From Membranipora membranacea (taxonomy: Eukaryota; Bryozoa; Gymnolaemata; Cheilostomatida; Membraniporidae), in the NCBI GenBank assembly GCA_914767715.1, contig OU612065.1, positions 4,836,001 to 4,900,000 of the forward strand: 64,000 nt of DNA, given 5' to 3'. This document shows positions 50,699-61,398 of the stretch, piece by piece. The notes beneath the pieces were generated by a model that worked only from the letters and a program-made list of their open reading frames with translations, was not told where the DNA came from and searched no databases. A program made the translations under genes and the position numbers. How positions within the stretch are numbered: position 1 is the stretch's first letter; each line of letters begins with the position of its first letter.

Positions 50699-50825
50699 TT
50701 ATAGTATGTAGGGTAGCTAATATTATATTATAGTATGTAGTATGTATTATTATATTAGTATAGTATGTATACTATATTATAGTATGTAGGGTAGCTAATA
50801 TAATATAATATTACATATATATATA
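50699..50825. repeat. AT-rich repeat with two copies of atagtatgtagggtagctaa
   Basis: The unit occurs at about 50,702 and 50,778, separated by shorter atagtatgta-type repeats and followed by an (AT)n tract. The stretch is prone to slippage. Confidence 0.8.
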
Positions 50826-51609
50826 TATAGCAAGGAGTAAAAGACTTGCTAATGGTGGGGATCTTGTTCTAATTTTTGGCTGTTGTAACAAACATGTTCT
50901 GGTCATTATGGATCTTTGTAATTTTATCCCCTTGGCTCCAAACAAAATGTGCATGTAAAAATCAGCAGGGTGATGTCAGGGATATCAAAGCTTCTCTGAC
51001 ACCAGTTGAAGTTTGCTACCAGGGGAGGAAAATTCACAGGATGTGGATATGACTAATCCAGTGAGTCGAATATTCCTGTTTTTACTATGTTAAAGACAAA
51101 CTGATTGGCTAGCCTCAGACATTAATCCAATCAAAGTCGTAGCTGTAGTTCCCAAACAGTTATAATATCTATGCTTCACATTTCAATACAGATTCCCTTG
51201 TACCAATATAACACCACATTTAGATTATCAGCTACAAAAAAAGTTGGTCAGAGAGGGAAAAGGAAATGTACAATGGAAGTAACTAACTCCATGACCTAAA
51301 GTCAAAGAGTGAAATACTCCTTGAAGCCAATACTAAGGCTTTCCCAGCTGATATTCTCCTTACATATTCTGTGTTAGCTTGTAGTATAAAATAAAGATCA
51401 AAACTGGTCAAAGAAAGACCCCTTTTTTTTTGTCCAAAAAGGGGCTATTTATGTCTCTGGGTTGAACTTGGTGTGCTATCCATCTAATTTGTTGGTTTAA
51501 CCAACTCCAAGGGTCAGGCCAGGAGTTGAACTGTCTCATGGGCCATTGGGATGTGCTATACTCATACTGGTAATTAATTGGTAAAATAAGTTTTACAAAC
51601 AAGACATAT

Positions 51610-51703
51610 ATGGGCCCTGGGACTAACATGCCTTTACTTTGCCAACCCAATGTCCAGTACTGGACATTGGCAAAGTAAAGACATGTAAGTACCGGGGGCC
51701 CAT
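51610..51703. repeat. Foldback with about 45-bp arms
   Basis: The arms 51,610-51,658 and 51,659-51,703 meet at ccagtactgg. They share gggccc, acatg and ctttactttgccaa in mirror order. The left arm has a 5-nt insertion and a few mismatches. Confidence 0.8.
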
Positions 51704-52861
51704 GTTGCAAGACTCCAGAGCCCGTGTTCTGTCTATCCAGGGAGAGTGTCCAAAGAATAAAATCAAGGTACTAACGGTAACGATATCATCATCCCTACAA
51801 CATCTAGCCAGCGCTCCTAACTTTCTTACACAATCCAACAGCAGAGCGGGCAATCATGAGCCCTAGGACTTGCAAGTCTGAAAGCGTGGTTACTGTCAAA
51901 AGTTTCATTTATTGGTCCTGTAATTGTATTAACCTAGTGACCAGCTTTGGTGGGATAGTTAACACAGTACAGTAGTTCCTCGATAGTTGTATACATCATT
52001 GCATGTTAGCAGTGTGTGAGGCGGTTAGGGAGTCTGAAGAGCCTCTAGCTGTGCGGGTGTTTATTCATGTTCGCTATAGAGGATTATGTTTCTCCATATG
52101 TTAACCTATGCGTGTCTATTATAGAATCACCATTTCTCGCATATCCTGCATATTAATGTCTGTCCTGAAAAGGCCATGAAATCCATATTGTGAAAAGCTT
52201 AACCGAAATAAAGTAAAATGCAATTCATTTGTATGATAAGACAACTATAAAACTCAGATGATAAAATTACAATGACCTTAGGTGTTTGGCAGAATGCCCA
52301 TGGAGAAGGCTTTTTTGGTTCAGGCAGGCCCACTTTCTTTTTGCGACTCATTCTTATATTTTCTATTAAATTGAATCTTCATTTAATTCAATGAGTGAGT
52401 GAACACTATTGATTGAATCAATTGATATGAGCTTCAGCCTTGTGGACCTGTTGAAATTAAAATTTGATAACGGCGGAATCAAGCGTATACTATATGTAAG
52501 CAATAATTGTGAGTAAAACTATCCAGTAGGCCGCTGGTGGCCCACTTGTTCAAATACAATGACGATATACTGCGACAGTGTATATCGTACCCTCTGCAGA
52601 ACCGCGTAATTTTTAATCAGCACATCCAAAACATGAATATTTCCACGTAAATTACATGTGGACCTAGTTGGTAGTAAGGTCATTGCTCAGTCTAGAAACA
52701 GGGTTTTTACATGTTCAACATCGATATGTGGAAGGGTTGGGGAGTCCTTCTCGGAGACAAATCAAAGTATTTTATCTAACTATCCAAATTTGATATACAA
52801 TGTAGCCAGTCATGTTTACACTTGTTATTGTTTACTTCAATATAATTACTAATGTTATAGA

Positions 52862-55800
52862 ATGGAAACAAAGGACACGAGTGAAAGTAGAGGTGAACAA
52901 CCTGATTGCAGATACTCAAGTTATGCAGGGCCCAGACGCCTCCTGCACTGGGGTCCTCTCATAGCAATATGTATAATACTATGGATAACAATATTTACTG
53001 TCTTTTGCGACTTAATGTATTGGCCTGTGGATACTAAAGGAGGTATACTGAATCTCGGCACCTTTCTCACCTGGGTGAGTGAATGTACCATGAATGGTAG
53101 TGGTAGTGATAGACATTTTGTGAACTTGAGTCAGGATTCGGGTTTTGTAAACAAAGTGGCCAAACAATAAAAAAACGAAGATATTTAGGGATATTAAAAA
53201 TTGCACAGGTTCCAGGTGTCAATAATGGTCCCATGGTGTATAGCTTGAGAGGTTTCAATTCAAACTATGTTTGTTGGACTTTGTTTTTGATATGATGGCT
53301 GCAGATTCTAGCTTTGCTTGGAGTTATTTTGTAGTTATTCTGTCTATGGTTCCATTGACAGGTATTCTTAGTATTTTATCATCACTACCGTGCATCAGCC
53401 ATAGGACCTGGTTATGTGCCCCTCGGCTGGAAGCCATCTAATAATGAGGACTGTGAGAAACTTCAGTATTGTAAGACATGTCAGGGTTACAAGGCTCCTC
53501 GATCCCACCACTGTCGACATTGTAACAGGTAAATAATAGAATACTTAATGATGTAGTTTTGACATTTTTCTAAACCCCTCGCACAGCACTCAGACTGGAG
53601 GGCGTCTCTAGTGTATCCCGTGACAAGTTTCACACACACTGTATCAGTATTGATTGCTTACACACTCAAGATATTGTGTTTGCACACATGACAATTTCTT
53701 CTGTGCCAATATAGTTTTCTTACATATATATTTTTAGATGCACTATGAAGATGGATCACCACTGCCCCTGGATCAATGCCTGTACAGGCCATATGAATCA
53801 TGCAAGCTTCACATACTTCTTATTCTTTGCTCCCATAGGATGCATGCATGCCATGTACATACTAACGATGTCACTTTATTATGGCCTCAATCTTGTAAGT
53901 GTAACAGTCTTGCAATATTCAGCTTTCACCAAATAATTTGCGCTGTTGTCCCTCTCCCAGTTTTGCACTTACTATATATGTCAATTTATGACACTGTTTG
54001 TTTTGCATAGAAGTCCGTTGCTGTGCTACTATGTTGCGTCAGGGAGGGTGGTCACATCAATTGTAATCGCCAGTTGTTTTCTCTCTGAACATTGGGTTGG
54101 AGAGGGAATAACTCCTAAAAAGAGTATTGACCTCCCTGGTTCAAAGTATCAGCCAAGATATTAGGACATGATATCGACATACTTTTGAAAATTTATATGC
54201 TCCCTCCCTTATTAGTTCTGTGGCCTATCATGAGACATACTGATATCATCTGACCTTGCTGTACCTAAGTGTGATGGTGACAGAATGGTACTAAACACTT
54301 GTTGTTGTTGTTTATACCTCCGGTCACATGATGTGCATTTAGCCTGTGTCGGGAGGACTTGTGTTTGAGAAAATCAAAGTCAAGTCTGAATATTTGTGTT
54401 GATACCTCTATTTGTTCTTTTCAGAGATGGTATTTGCAGTATGGTAATGGTACGGAGCCATATGTTGTATTCAGCATATATACACTTGTTGGCAGTATGT
54501 TTGCTGTTGGCTTGGCATTTGGTATCATAGTTTCTGTAGGTATACTTTTCATAGTACAGATCAAGAGCATCATCAGAAATAGAACTGGAATAGAGGACTG
54601 GATTGAACAAAAAGTAAGATAGAGGTATTGCTACATTCTGAGATAAATTTGGTTCATGGATCGCTATCACATGCTGTATGGCACGAAGCAGAAGCGGACA
54701 TATTTATGTGGAAGATAATTTACCAGAACTACATAAAGCCATGCTGAAGAGGCGGCAAGGAACAAATGGTAATGGTACTTGTGGCTAATTATGTCAGTCT
54801 AAGTCTTTGTGGTGGTGTAAGAATTGAAAATCTGTTAATGTTTCAGTCTACATATAGAGACAGGGATGAGGACTTTGTATATCCATACGATCTGGGCTTC
54901 TTCGGTAACATTAGTCAAGTGCTGTTCACCCCGAGTGGCTGGCCAAAGTCTAATGGTTTCTGGTGGGATGTCAAGGATGGCTGTGGACAATTCGATCTCA
55001 CTGTAAGTGTTTCATGTATATATCAAACTACATGCTTGCCAGTTTATGATCTGATTTGTGTTCAACCTGGTGCACACATAAAACCAACATTGTCTGCAAG
55101 TTCAGGCGCTTGCCAATTACTGTTTATTCTCCACATGAATTTTATTATGTAATAAATCTTCACACCTGATAACTAAATTTTCTGCACTCAAAGCAACTAA
55201 TGTTGTTAATATTTTTTCTTAATTTATTGTTTCGTAGATAGAACAGAAGTTACAGAAAGAAGATAAAAAGGAGCGCTCGGTAGATTATACGGTTGTTAAG
55301 CCTTATAGTGGTCGCTGGCTGCCTATAACACAAGGCTTCTGGGTGTGCTTGTGCTTCCCATGGTCTGATGAACCGAGAATTAAACTGCAAATCGGAGAAA
55401 AAATATCTGTGACAAGGTGGAGAAAGTGAGTATTTTCAACCAAATGTTAGAACTAAAATGTTATTACCTTTAGTTCTAACATTTCAGATGCCTAAATCTG
55501 CAATATTCTTATGATGACTGAAATAATACTTTTCATGTCTTCATTTCAAAGTTTTTCAAATGTGTTGGAGCGATACAAGGCTTGTCATAAAATGAAGTAA
55601 GGGCCCTACCTCTGTAATTACTATTACCGTAAATATAGTATTTACATGTTTATGTCAGCCTCTGTGAACTTTTAATCCCAATTTTACAGACATTGGCAAT
55701 ACGGAGACAAAGTTTTCACGCAATCTCAAACGGGTAAGAAGACATTAACCTCAGGCTACATTGTATAATTTGATATCAATCCCGGAATGAAACAAGTCTT

Positions 55801-56172
55801 TATATAGTGTATCAATCAGTTTGTAGGCCTGACGATTACATGAAATTACATTATTTAATTGTCCTGATACCACACCCCACCAGTCTGAGGTACTTTGAGT
55901 TCAAGTGGTGTTGGGGGTAATTGGTACCTAAATTAATAATCTGGTTGATTAACTAAAACATGTCATTAGATTTGTTTGCCATATGTTTGATAAAGAAACG
56001 TTTCATCAAACATACTCCATAACCGTATTGCTATCTCCTTATTCAATGTTTTACAGAACAATCCGGGTATGTGCGTGAGAGAGGATGGTTTCCCCGCCGC
56101 TGTGTTAAGGAGATGTACTTAGACAATGGAGCTGGTGATCAGGCGATTACTAAAGATAAGAAGAAAGATTAG
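52862..56172 (+). CDS. ZDHHC6: ER palmitoyltransferase ZDHHC6
   Basis: Multipass S-acyltransferase of the endoplasmic reticulum; the vertebrate enzyme modifies ER proteins such as calnexin. Eight exons in phase: 52862-53074, 53362-53528, 53738-53894, 54425-54613, 54847-55002, 55238-55425, 55690-55733 and 56057-56172, giving 409 residues (human 413). Predicted membrane segments: about 32-54, 65-82, 150-175 and 192-225. The cysteine-rich DHHC domain runs from CKTCQGYKAPRSHHCRHC to the catalytic DHHCPW (133-138, Cys136), followed by NACTGHMNH. The TTxE-like region and a variant SH3-like domain follow, the latter seen in EERIKLQ-type and GDKVF...RGWFPRRCVKE segments. The protein ends KKKD, a dilysine (KKxx) ER-retrieval signal as in vertebrate ZDHHC6. 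The C-terminal SH3 fold and the KKxx tail identify ZDHHC6 among DHHC enzymes. Confidence 0.96.
55442..55484. repeat. Perfect 16-bp hairpin in a ZDHHC6 intron
   Basis: aaatgttagaactaaa (55,442-55,457) is fully complementary to tttagttctaacattt (55,469-55,484), with an 11-nt loop. It starts 16 bases into intron 6, close to the donor site. Confidence 0.9.
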
Positions 56173-56612
56173 AACTATTCTGTATATTCAACATGGAGGT
56201 ATTCTCTATCTGTCCATATCTCTATTTATACATATCTAGCTACCAGACGAGGCTTGTGATATGGTTTTATTCTGCTTGGAGTTATTCCCGTCTACAAGAG
56301 ACCAGGGTAGCCTACAGCATATTCAGACAGTATTCCTTCTTATTGTTGCTCCATAAGGTCATATCCTCCTCGGTTCTATTCTATGCAGTCTTTTAAATTG
56401 TCATTTTGTCGCTCAAACTTAATTTAGGAAATGTCCTGTTTTCTGTTAATTACTGCTTTTGTTTCTTGGCTGTCAAACCTCCATTCCCGTATTGAACAAC
56501 ATGATTTAAAAACCTAAATCCTGAATCTCGATTGGTTTTGTGTATGTTTAATTTTGGAGTTTCTATAGCACACATACACATATCTCGGAACCAGTAGCTT
56601 TCCACTTTGGCA

Positions 56613-56618
56613 AATAAA
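56613..56618 (+). terminator. Probable polyadenylation signal of ZDHHC6
   Basis: AATAAA lies 441 bases after the ZDHHC6 stop codon and is the first canonical hexamer downstream. Confidence 0.5.
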
Positions 56619-56994
56619 TCTTTTGCCATTACGTATGATTTTAATGCTCTAGAATTAGAGACAGGTAAGCACATCTACTGCGGGATATATCTTCCCAGTT
56701 GATGTTTCCATTAAGGTTTCATATCTAAAATGGTCTATTTTGCTTCCTGTGATCAATGTGTAGTCTTTCTATTTATGTCGCGGATAAGATAAGATTCTAC
56801 AACTGATGTATGGGATTTTTCAGAATTCAATTTTCCGGTTGACCTAGAGACCAAATATTACTCTTATTAATATATCAACTTAATTAATTGACAAGTAAGA
56901 TAGGGCTTCAGGGTTATTCAAAATTTGTACGCAATGCCATAAATGTAACTGCCTCGTATGTATAAACAAACTAAACATGCAAGAATGTGATGAG

Positions 56995-57114
56995 CTGATG
57001 AGCACACCTCTTCTTTATCTGATGAGCACACCTCTTCTTTATCTGATGAGCACACCTCTTCTTTATCTGATGAGCACACCTCTTCTTTATCTGATGAGCA
57101 CACCTCTTCTTTAT
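56995..57114. repeat. 24-bp minisatellite, five perfect copies
   Basis: Five identical head-to-tail units beginning ctgatgagcacacc and ending tcttctttat. They lie between ZDHHC6 and the EF-hand gene. Since 24 is a multiple of three, both strands stay open and give short repetitive frames that are not genes. Complete identity suggests recent expansion or ongoing homogenisation. Confidence 0.97.
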
Positions 57115-57430
57115 GGATTATCTCATGTAATTAACAGCAGAGTAGCCAATTACCTGCCTGTTAATTTAAACTAAACCAATTACATCTGCAGTAAGTTCAG
57201 CATTCTATCACTATCTGGAATTCAGGCTACTCAATAACAGTCTAACATGCCTTTTGGTTAGCCTCTGGTCTTCAATGCCATACCCCCTACTCACACTTGG
57301 GATGGTTTTGTTTGTTGAGGCAGCAGTTAGAATACTGCAGCAGAAAAGTGAGTGTAAGATTATTCAGTATTATTGCTGAATTGTAAGTTGTAGCTGCCAA
57401 CACTGCTGTACTGTTCATCCACCCGAAAAC

Positions 57431-60400
57431 ATGGTAAGTTTCATAGCTGTTTCTGCATTCGTTTTAAACTGATTTTTGCATCACCAGGGGCAAAATTCGC
57501 AAGTTTATAACATGTTTACTCGGTTTCGCCAACAAACATTTTACAGACAAAAAGGTAGTTGTAAGAAGGTTTAGGCTAGTATGTGTACTTGTTGATGATA
57601 AGATACATGGTAATTTTTGCAGTAGATGGTACAGCTTTTCGTACGCTGTTTTCCTGGTGAAATACTTTGTAATGAAACTACTGTTGTGCTGTTCTTATGT
57701 CTCATGTTCTTATTCCTCCGTTTTATGTATGGAATATATAATTGTGCAGGCAGGTAGGAGAGTGGCTAAAGAGGCCCCATAAACTTATTATGTGAGGTGG
57801 CCTGTTAATTTCAAGAGCAATCGTCAGATTGAAGTTTACTCCACAATTGTGGTGCCTCTCATAGTAAGAAGTATAGCAAAGAATCAATTCATCTTTGAGC
57901 AGTTAATGGACTGTGTTGGTACTTGCAGCAAGGGTCGCTCTCCTTTGGCCTGCCAATTCCACACCAAAATCACCAATCTTCTAAATGTCATGTTATATTC
58001 TGATCACTGATGATGTTATATTTTTGTTAGGGGGCCGATGATGAGCCACTGAAGCTTACCAAACAACAAGAGGACGGTGAGTGATACTATAGGGCATACT
58101 ATTATAGTAACTGTATGGTTATACCATAGATAGTTTTCTAGTGCATCAAAGGGGTCTTTCAATATGAATGCGGGATGCTATTTGGGCAAGATCATTGCAA
58201 TCACTATTATCGTCTTTCAATCGAGCAAAATTGTTCCCAAATCAGTCACATCGAAGACACATAGTTCCATCAGGCAGTGAGCAATTTGGGAGCGAGAGCT
58301 CTTTCAGATCGGACAAAGAACAATCTGGTGGTGATTTGGGCAGCGTTTGATTGTAAGATCCCCAGTTTTTTGACTTTGGGACATTCTCAGGGTGATGACT
58401 TTGCTATTACTCTTTTCACACTGTTACTTACTAATCAAGGAACATTTTGTGGAATTCTATAATATTCAAATCTTTCATGTTCCTTCTATCTATTTTGTGT
58501 GACCATTGTAAGCCTAACATCATCACATGCGCTAATTAACAACCTACTATCCTTTGTATTATTTGCTGCATAATATTAATTGCAGCATTTCATAAGCTTG
58601 TCAGCCATTTTCTTTTGTGCCAAATATGGAAAGTCAGCTCATTAACTCAAACTTACATGTTCATTAGGTGAAATGGCAATAAATATCCTAGCAATGCTTC
58701 AACTACGACTATGAATAGTGTAGTATCTTTGAATGAGCAACTCATGCTTTTTAATATTAAACAATGATGAGGAAGTATGAAAGCAATTAGATGCCCCCTC
58801 CTGAATTAAGAATAGGCTGCAGTCACACGTGTAAAGTCAAATTTTTAATGCCTTTGTCATTACCCTGTTTAATTGGCAAAAATACTATCAATTGTTTGAT
58901 TGTCTTGTGACAGATGCTCGTGGGGCGTTCTCACTATTCGATAAGAAGGATACAGGATCGCTGGCTATAAAGGATCTGGGTCAGGTGTTCCGTAGCTGTG
59001 CTATGACTGTAGACCCTGAACAGCTGAGCGACTGGCTTAGTGAGATGGGTGTTGAAGGTCAGTGTCAGTAGCCGAGGCTGTTGATGTACCTCTATGCACT
59101 GGTTGTGTAGGAGATTTGTTTATGTGAGAGATTTCTTGTTTTCAATGCCGTACAGTACTGATCACTTGATGATTATTGATGTTACCTCAATCAAACTATT
59201 AGTATTGTTCTTATCATGCTGCATACCGCCCCGAAATATGTTTCCATCCACAGTGGCTGTCTCATAAGATATTAGCTCCTAACCATTCAACGAAAATATT
59301 GAGCTATTGAAGTTAAAAATTTAAGGTGTCTACTGTTGACTGAGTTGTCCTCTCATGATATTTAAAAACTTGTAACCACGAAGCTGAAAAAAGGTGATGC
59401 TTTAATTCTCTGACAGATCAATGTGACAAGGACACATTTGTCAAACTGTACGCTCTTCAGAAGAGGAAAGACGAAGATGAGAAGGAGATCAAGGAAGCTT
59501 TCAGAGTGCTCGACAAAGAGAAAAATGGAGAGATTCCTGTCTCAGAGCTCAAGTTAGTAGAACAAGCATTTTGAAGTTTACAGTGAACCCGTACCACTAT
59601 TTCGTCTATGTGTAAACCTGAAATGGTCTTTGTTACGCACGATTCCTGGCTGGGCAGATGGAAGGATCCTATTATATGTTTACAAACATGCGTATACAAT
59701 ATAATCGCTTTGGTACAGTCGACATGCCAAATAGCAGAGTTCATATATCTCAGGTGCAAGGATAAAAAAGAGAAAGTTAATATTTTATAATTTGTTTCAA
59801 GTTGCCTATTTTTTATTATAACAGGCCTTTGTAACTCCTCAGACATGTGAAGCAAGTTCTCCATGAGGGATTGGCTCAATTGCCAAAGAGCATAGCTCAT
59901 ATATGTAAAAAAAAAGTATTCGAAGTCCCAAAAGACAACTTTTGATTTTCTGATTTAAGGCCAACATCTAATGTTTCTTGGCTCAAAGCGATAAGTGGCT
60001 GTCATACTTTAAAGCTGTTTTCCATTGCAGATGGATCTTATCAAAGCTTGGAGATGATATGACAGAAGAAGAGCTAGATGAGATTATTACTGCTATTGAT
60101 ACTGATGGCAGTGGTACTGTCGACTATGGAGGTAATCTAATCAATGCCTTTTTCTAATCAATTATTTTCCGACTTTTTATGAGAACTTCCAAGGAATCAG
60201 AGGGCTGACCATGGTGCTATCTAAACGAGAAAGAAATTGCTTCGATTGATTGCAAACACCAAATTTACATAAATCGGTATTTCAATATATTTATTTATTT
60301 ATTTATTTAAATCATCAAGTTGCAGAAAACGCATTAACTTGCACAATCTTCTTTTTGAGTGCTCGAAAAATTATTAATAGGCAGTAGGTTCCAACTGATA

Positions 60401-61213
60401 TACAGTTTACTCATGCACTAGGAAGGTACAATTGTAATTCACAGACATCACTCATTGACTCAACCATACACCCATTTGGTGGCCACAGTATTACTTTTGG
60501 GGTAAGAATAAACCAAAAATGTATGCTGGTTTCCAGGGCACTTACATTCTAGATACTTCATTCTAAATAAAGCGTGGCTGGGACACTTGAAATTGACTTC
60601 CTCAGAGAAAACACTCTAGAGCAGTTTTGGGTGATTTACAGTTAGCTAGCACCAATTTCAACTAGCTAGGGTATGGTTTAACTAGCTAGGGTATGGTTTA
60701 ACGTACAATGATGATGTAAGCATGCCATATATTCCATTATTTCTCACCGGTGCAAAATAGCTAATTTTTTCTTCCTGCAAATACTTTAGTTCTCAAAAGG
60801 TTGTTCTGTTCATTTTGGCTGTAATGTAAGAAAAATTACTTATATAAATTGAAGATGTGACCAGAGACTATTAGATAATATCTATAGTCTCTGGTTATAT
60901 CTTCAATTTATAAGTTATAAAAATCTTCATAAATTATTGCATTATGCACTTTTGATGGTTAAAATGTTATTTGGGAAATATGTTGATCCCTCCTTAGAAG
61001 TGTTACCATGGACTAATAATCTGTTTTTTGGCATTCTTAGACACTCTTAATATATCACTGATACTTAAAATTATTTGAGGTTTTATTATTATCCAGGAGT
61101 TATTGACTCCTCACCACCAGATCGTGGTTTCCATCTACAGTGGTACGTTGATCAGTTCACTGAGCTCATATTTGTTTTATTTTTCAGAGTTTGCCAAGGT
61201 GATGAATGGATAA
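57431..61213 (+). CDS. Calmodulin-like EF-hand protein
   Basis: Small calcium-binding protein of the calmodulin superfamily. Six exons in phase: 57431-57433, 58031-58076, 58914-59057, 59417-59552, 60031-60131 and 61188-61213, giving 151 residues (calmodulin has 149). The first coding exon is only the ATG, followed at once by gtaagt, the arrangement found in animal calmodulin genes. EF1 (loop 26-37, DKKDTGSLAIKD) lacks acidic residues at positions 3 and 5. EF2 is unrecognisable as a Ca2+ loop (around 58-75). EF3 (97-108, DKEKNGEIPVSE) is nearly canonical, and EF4 (133-144, DTDGSGTVDYGE) is canonical. So it probably binds calcium through its C-terminal lobe only. It is not calmodulin itself, which is almost invariant. 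A myosin light chain, CALML-type or troponin-C-like relative cannot be excluded. Confidence 0.9.
60286..60308. repeat. (ATTT)n microsatellite
   Basis: About five ATTT units in intron 5 of the EF-hand gene. Confidence 0.85.
60661..60700. repeat. 20-bp tandem duplication
   Basis: actagctagggtatggttta occurs twice in a row without change, in intron 5 of the EF-hand gene. Confidence 0.9.
60843..60912. repeat. Inverted repeat in intron 5 of the EF-hand gene
   Basis: The left arm tataaattgaagat... and the right arm ...atcttcaatttata extend inward through ccagagacta/tagtctctgg to near the centre. About 30 bp per arm pair with two or three mismatches. Confidence 0.85.
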
Positions 61214-61392
61214 ACCATCCACGCTGAGAACCTCTGGGGTTGGCACCAAAGATGAGAAAACTTCATATAAAATAATAATTCGTACAGATGGGATTTTTAA
61301 AAACAATTAAAAAGTTAACTTGGTTATATTCATTTCCCCTATAACAAGCTTTTCCCTTTTTTACCTTTTGTGTATTACCGAATACTAGAAAA

Positions 61393-61398
61393 AATAAA
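61393..61398 (+). terminator. Possible polyadenylation signal of the EF-hand gene
   Basis: AATAAA occurs 180 bases after the stop codon. Other A-rich hexamers are close, so the choice is tentative. Confidence 0.4.

Larger units (their letters stand above)
48921..52861. other. Divergent intergenic region between BORCS7 and ZDHHC6
   Basis: About 3.9 kb. It must contain the BORCS7 promoter and the upstream non-coding exon of ZDHHC6, whose first coding exon begins right after an acceptor (gttatag|A). I see no additional coding exon. It holds a SINE, an AT-rich repeat pair, a foldback and a weak tRNA-like fragment. Confidence 0.5.

Noticed and set aside
56995-57114. CTGATGAG in each repeat unit resembles the core of a hammerhead ribozyme.
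   Set aside because: The second conserved core (GAAA) and the three helices are missing in every unit; the match is one short motif repeated by the minisatellite.
56995-57114. Regularly repeated 24-mers as a CRISPR-like array.
   Set aside because: The units are contiguous with no spacers, and the DNA is animal nuclear.
52862-61213. ZDHHC6 and the EF-hand gene as one operon.
   Set aside because: They are 1.26 kb apart with a polyadenylation signal between them, and no trans-splice acceptor is evident before the ATG at 57,431.
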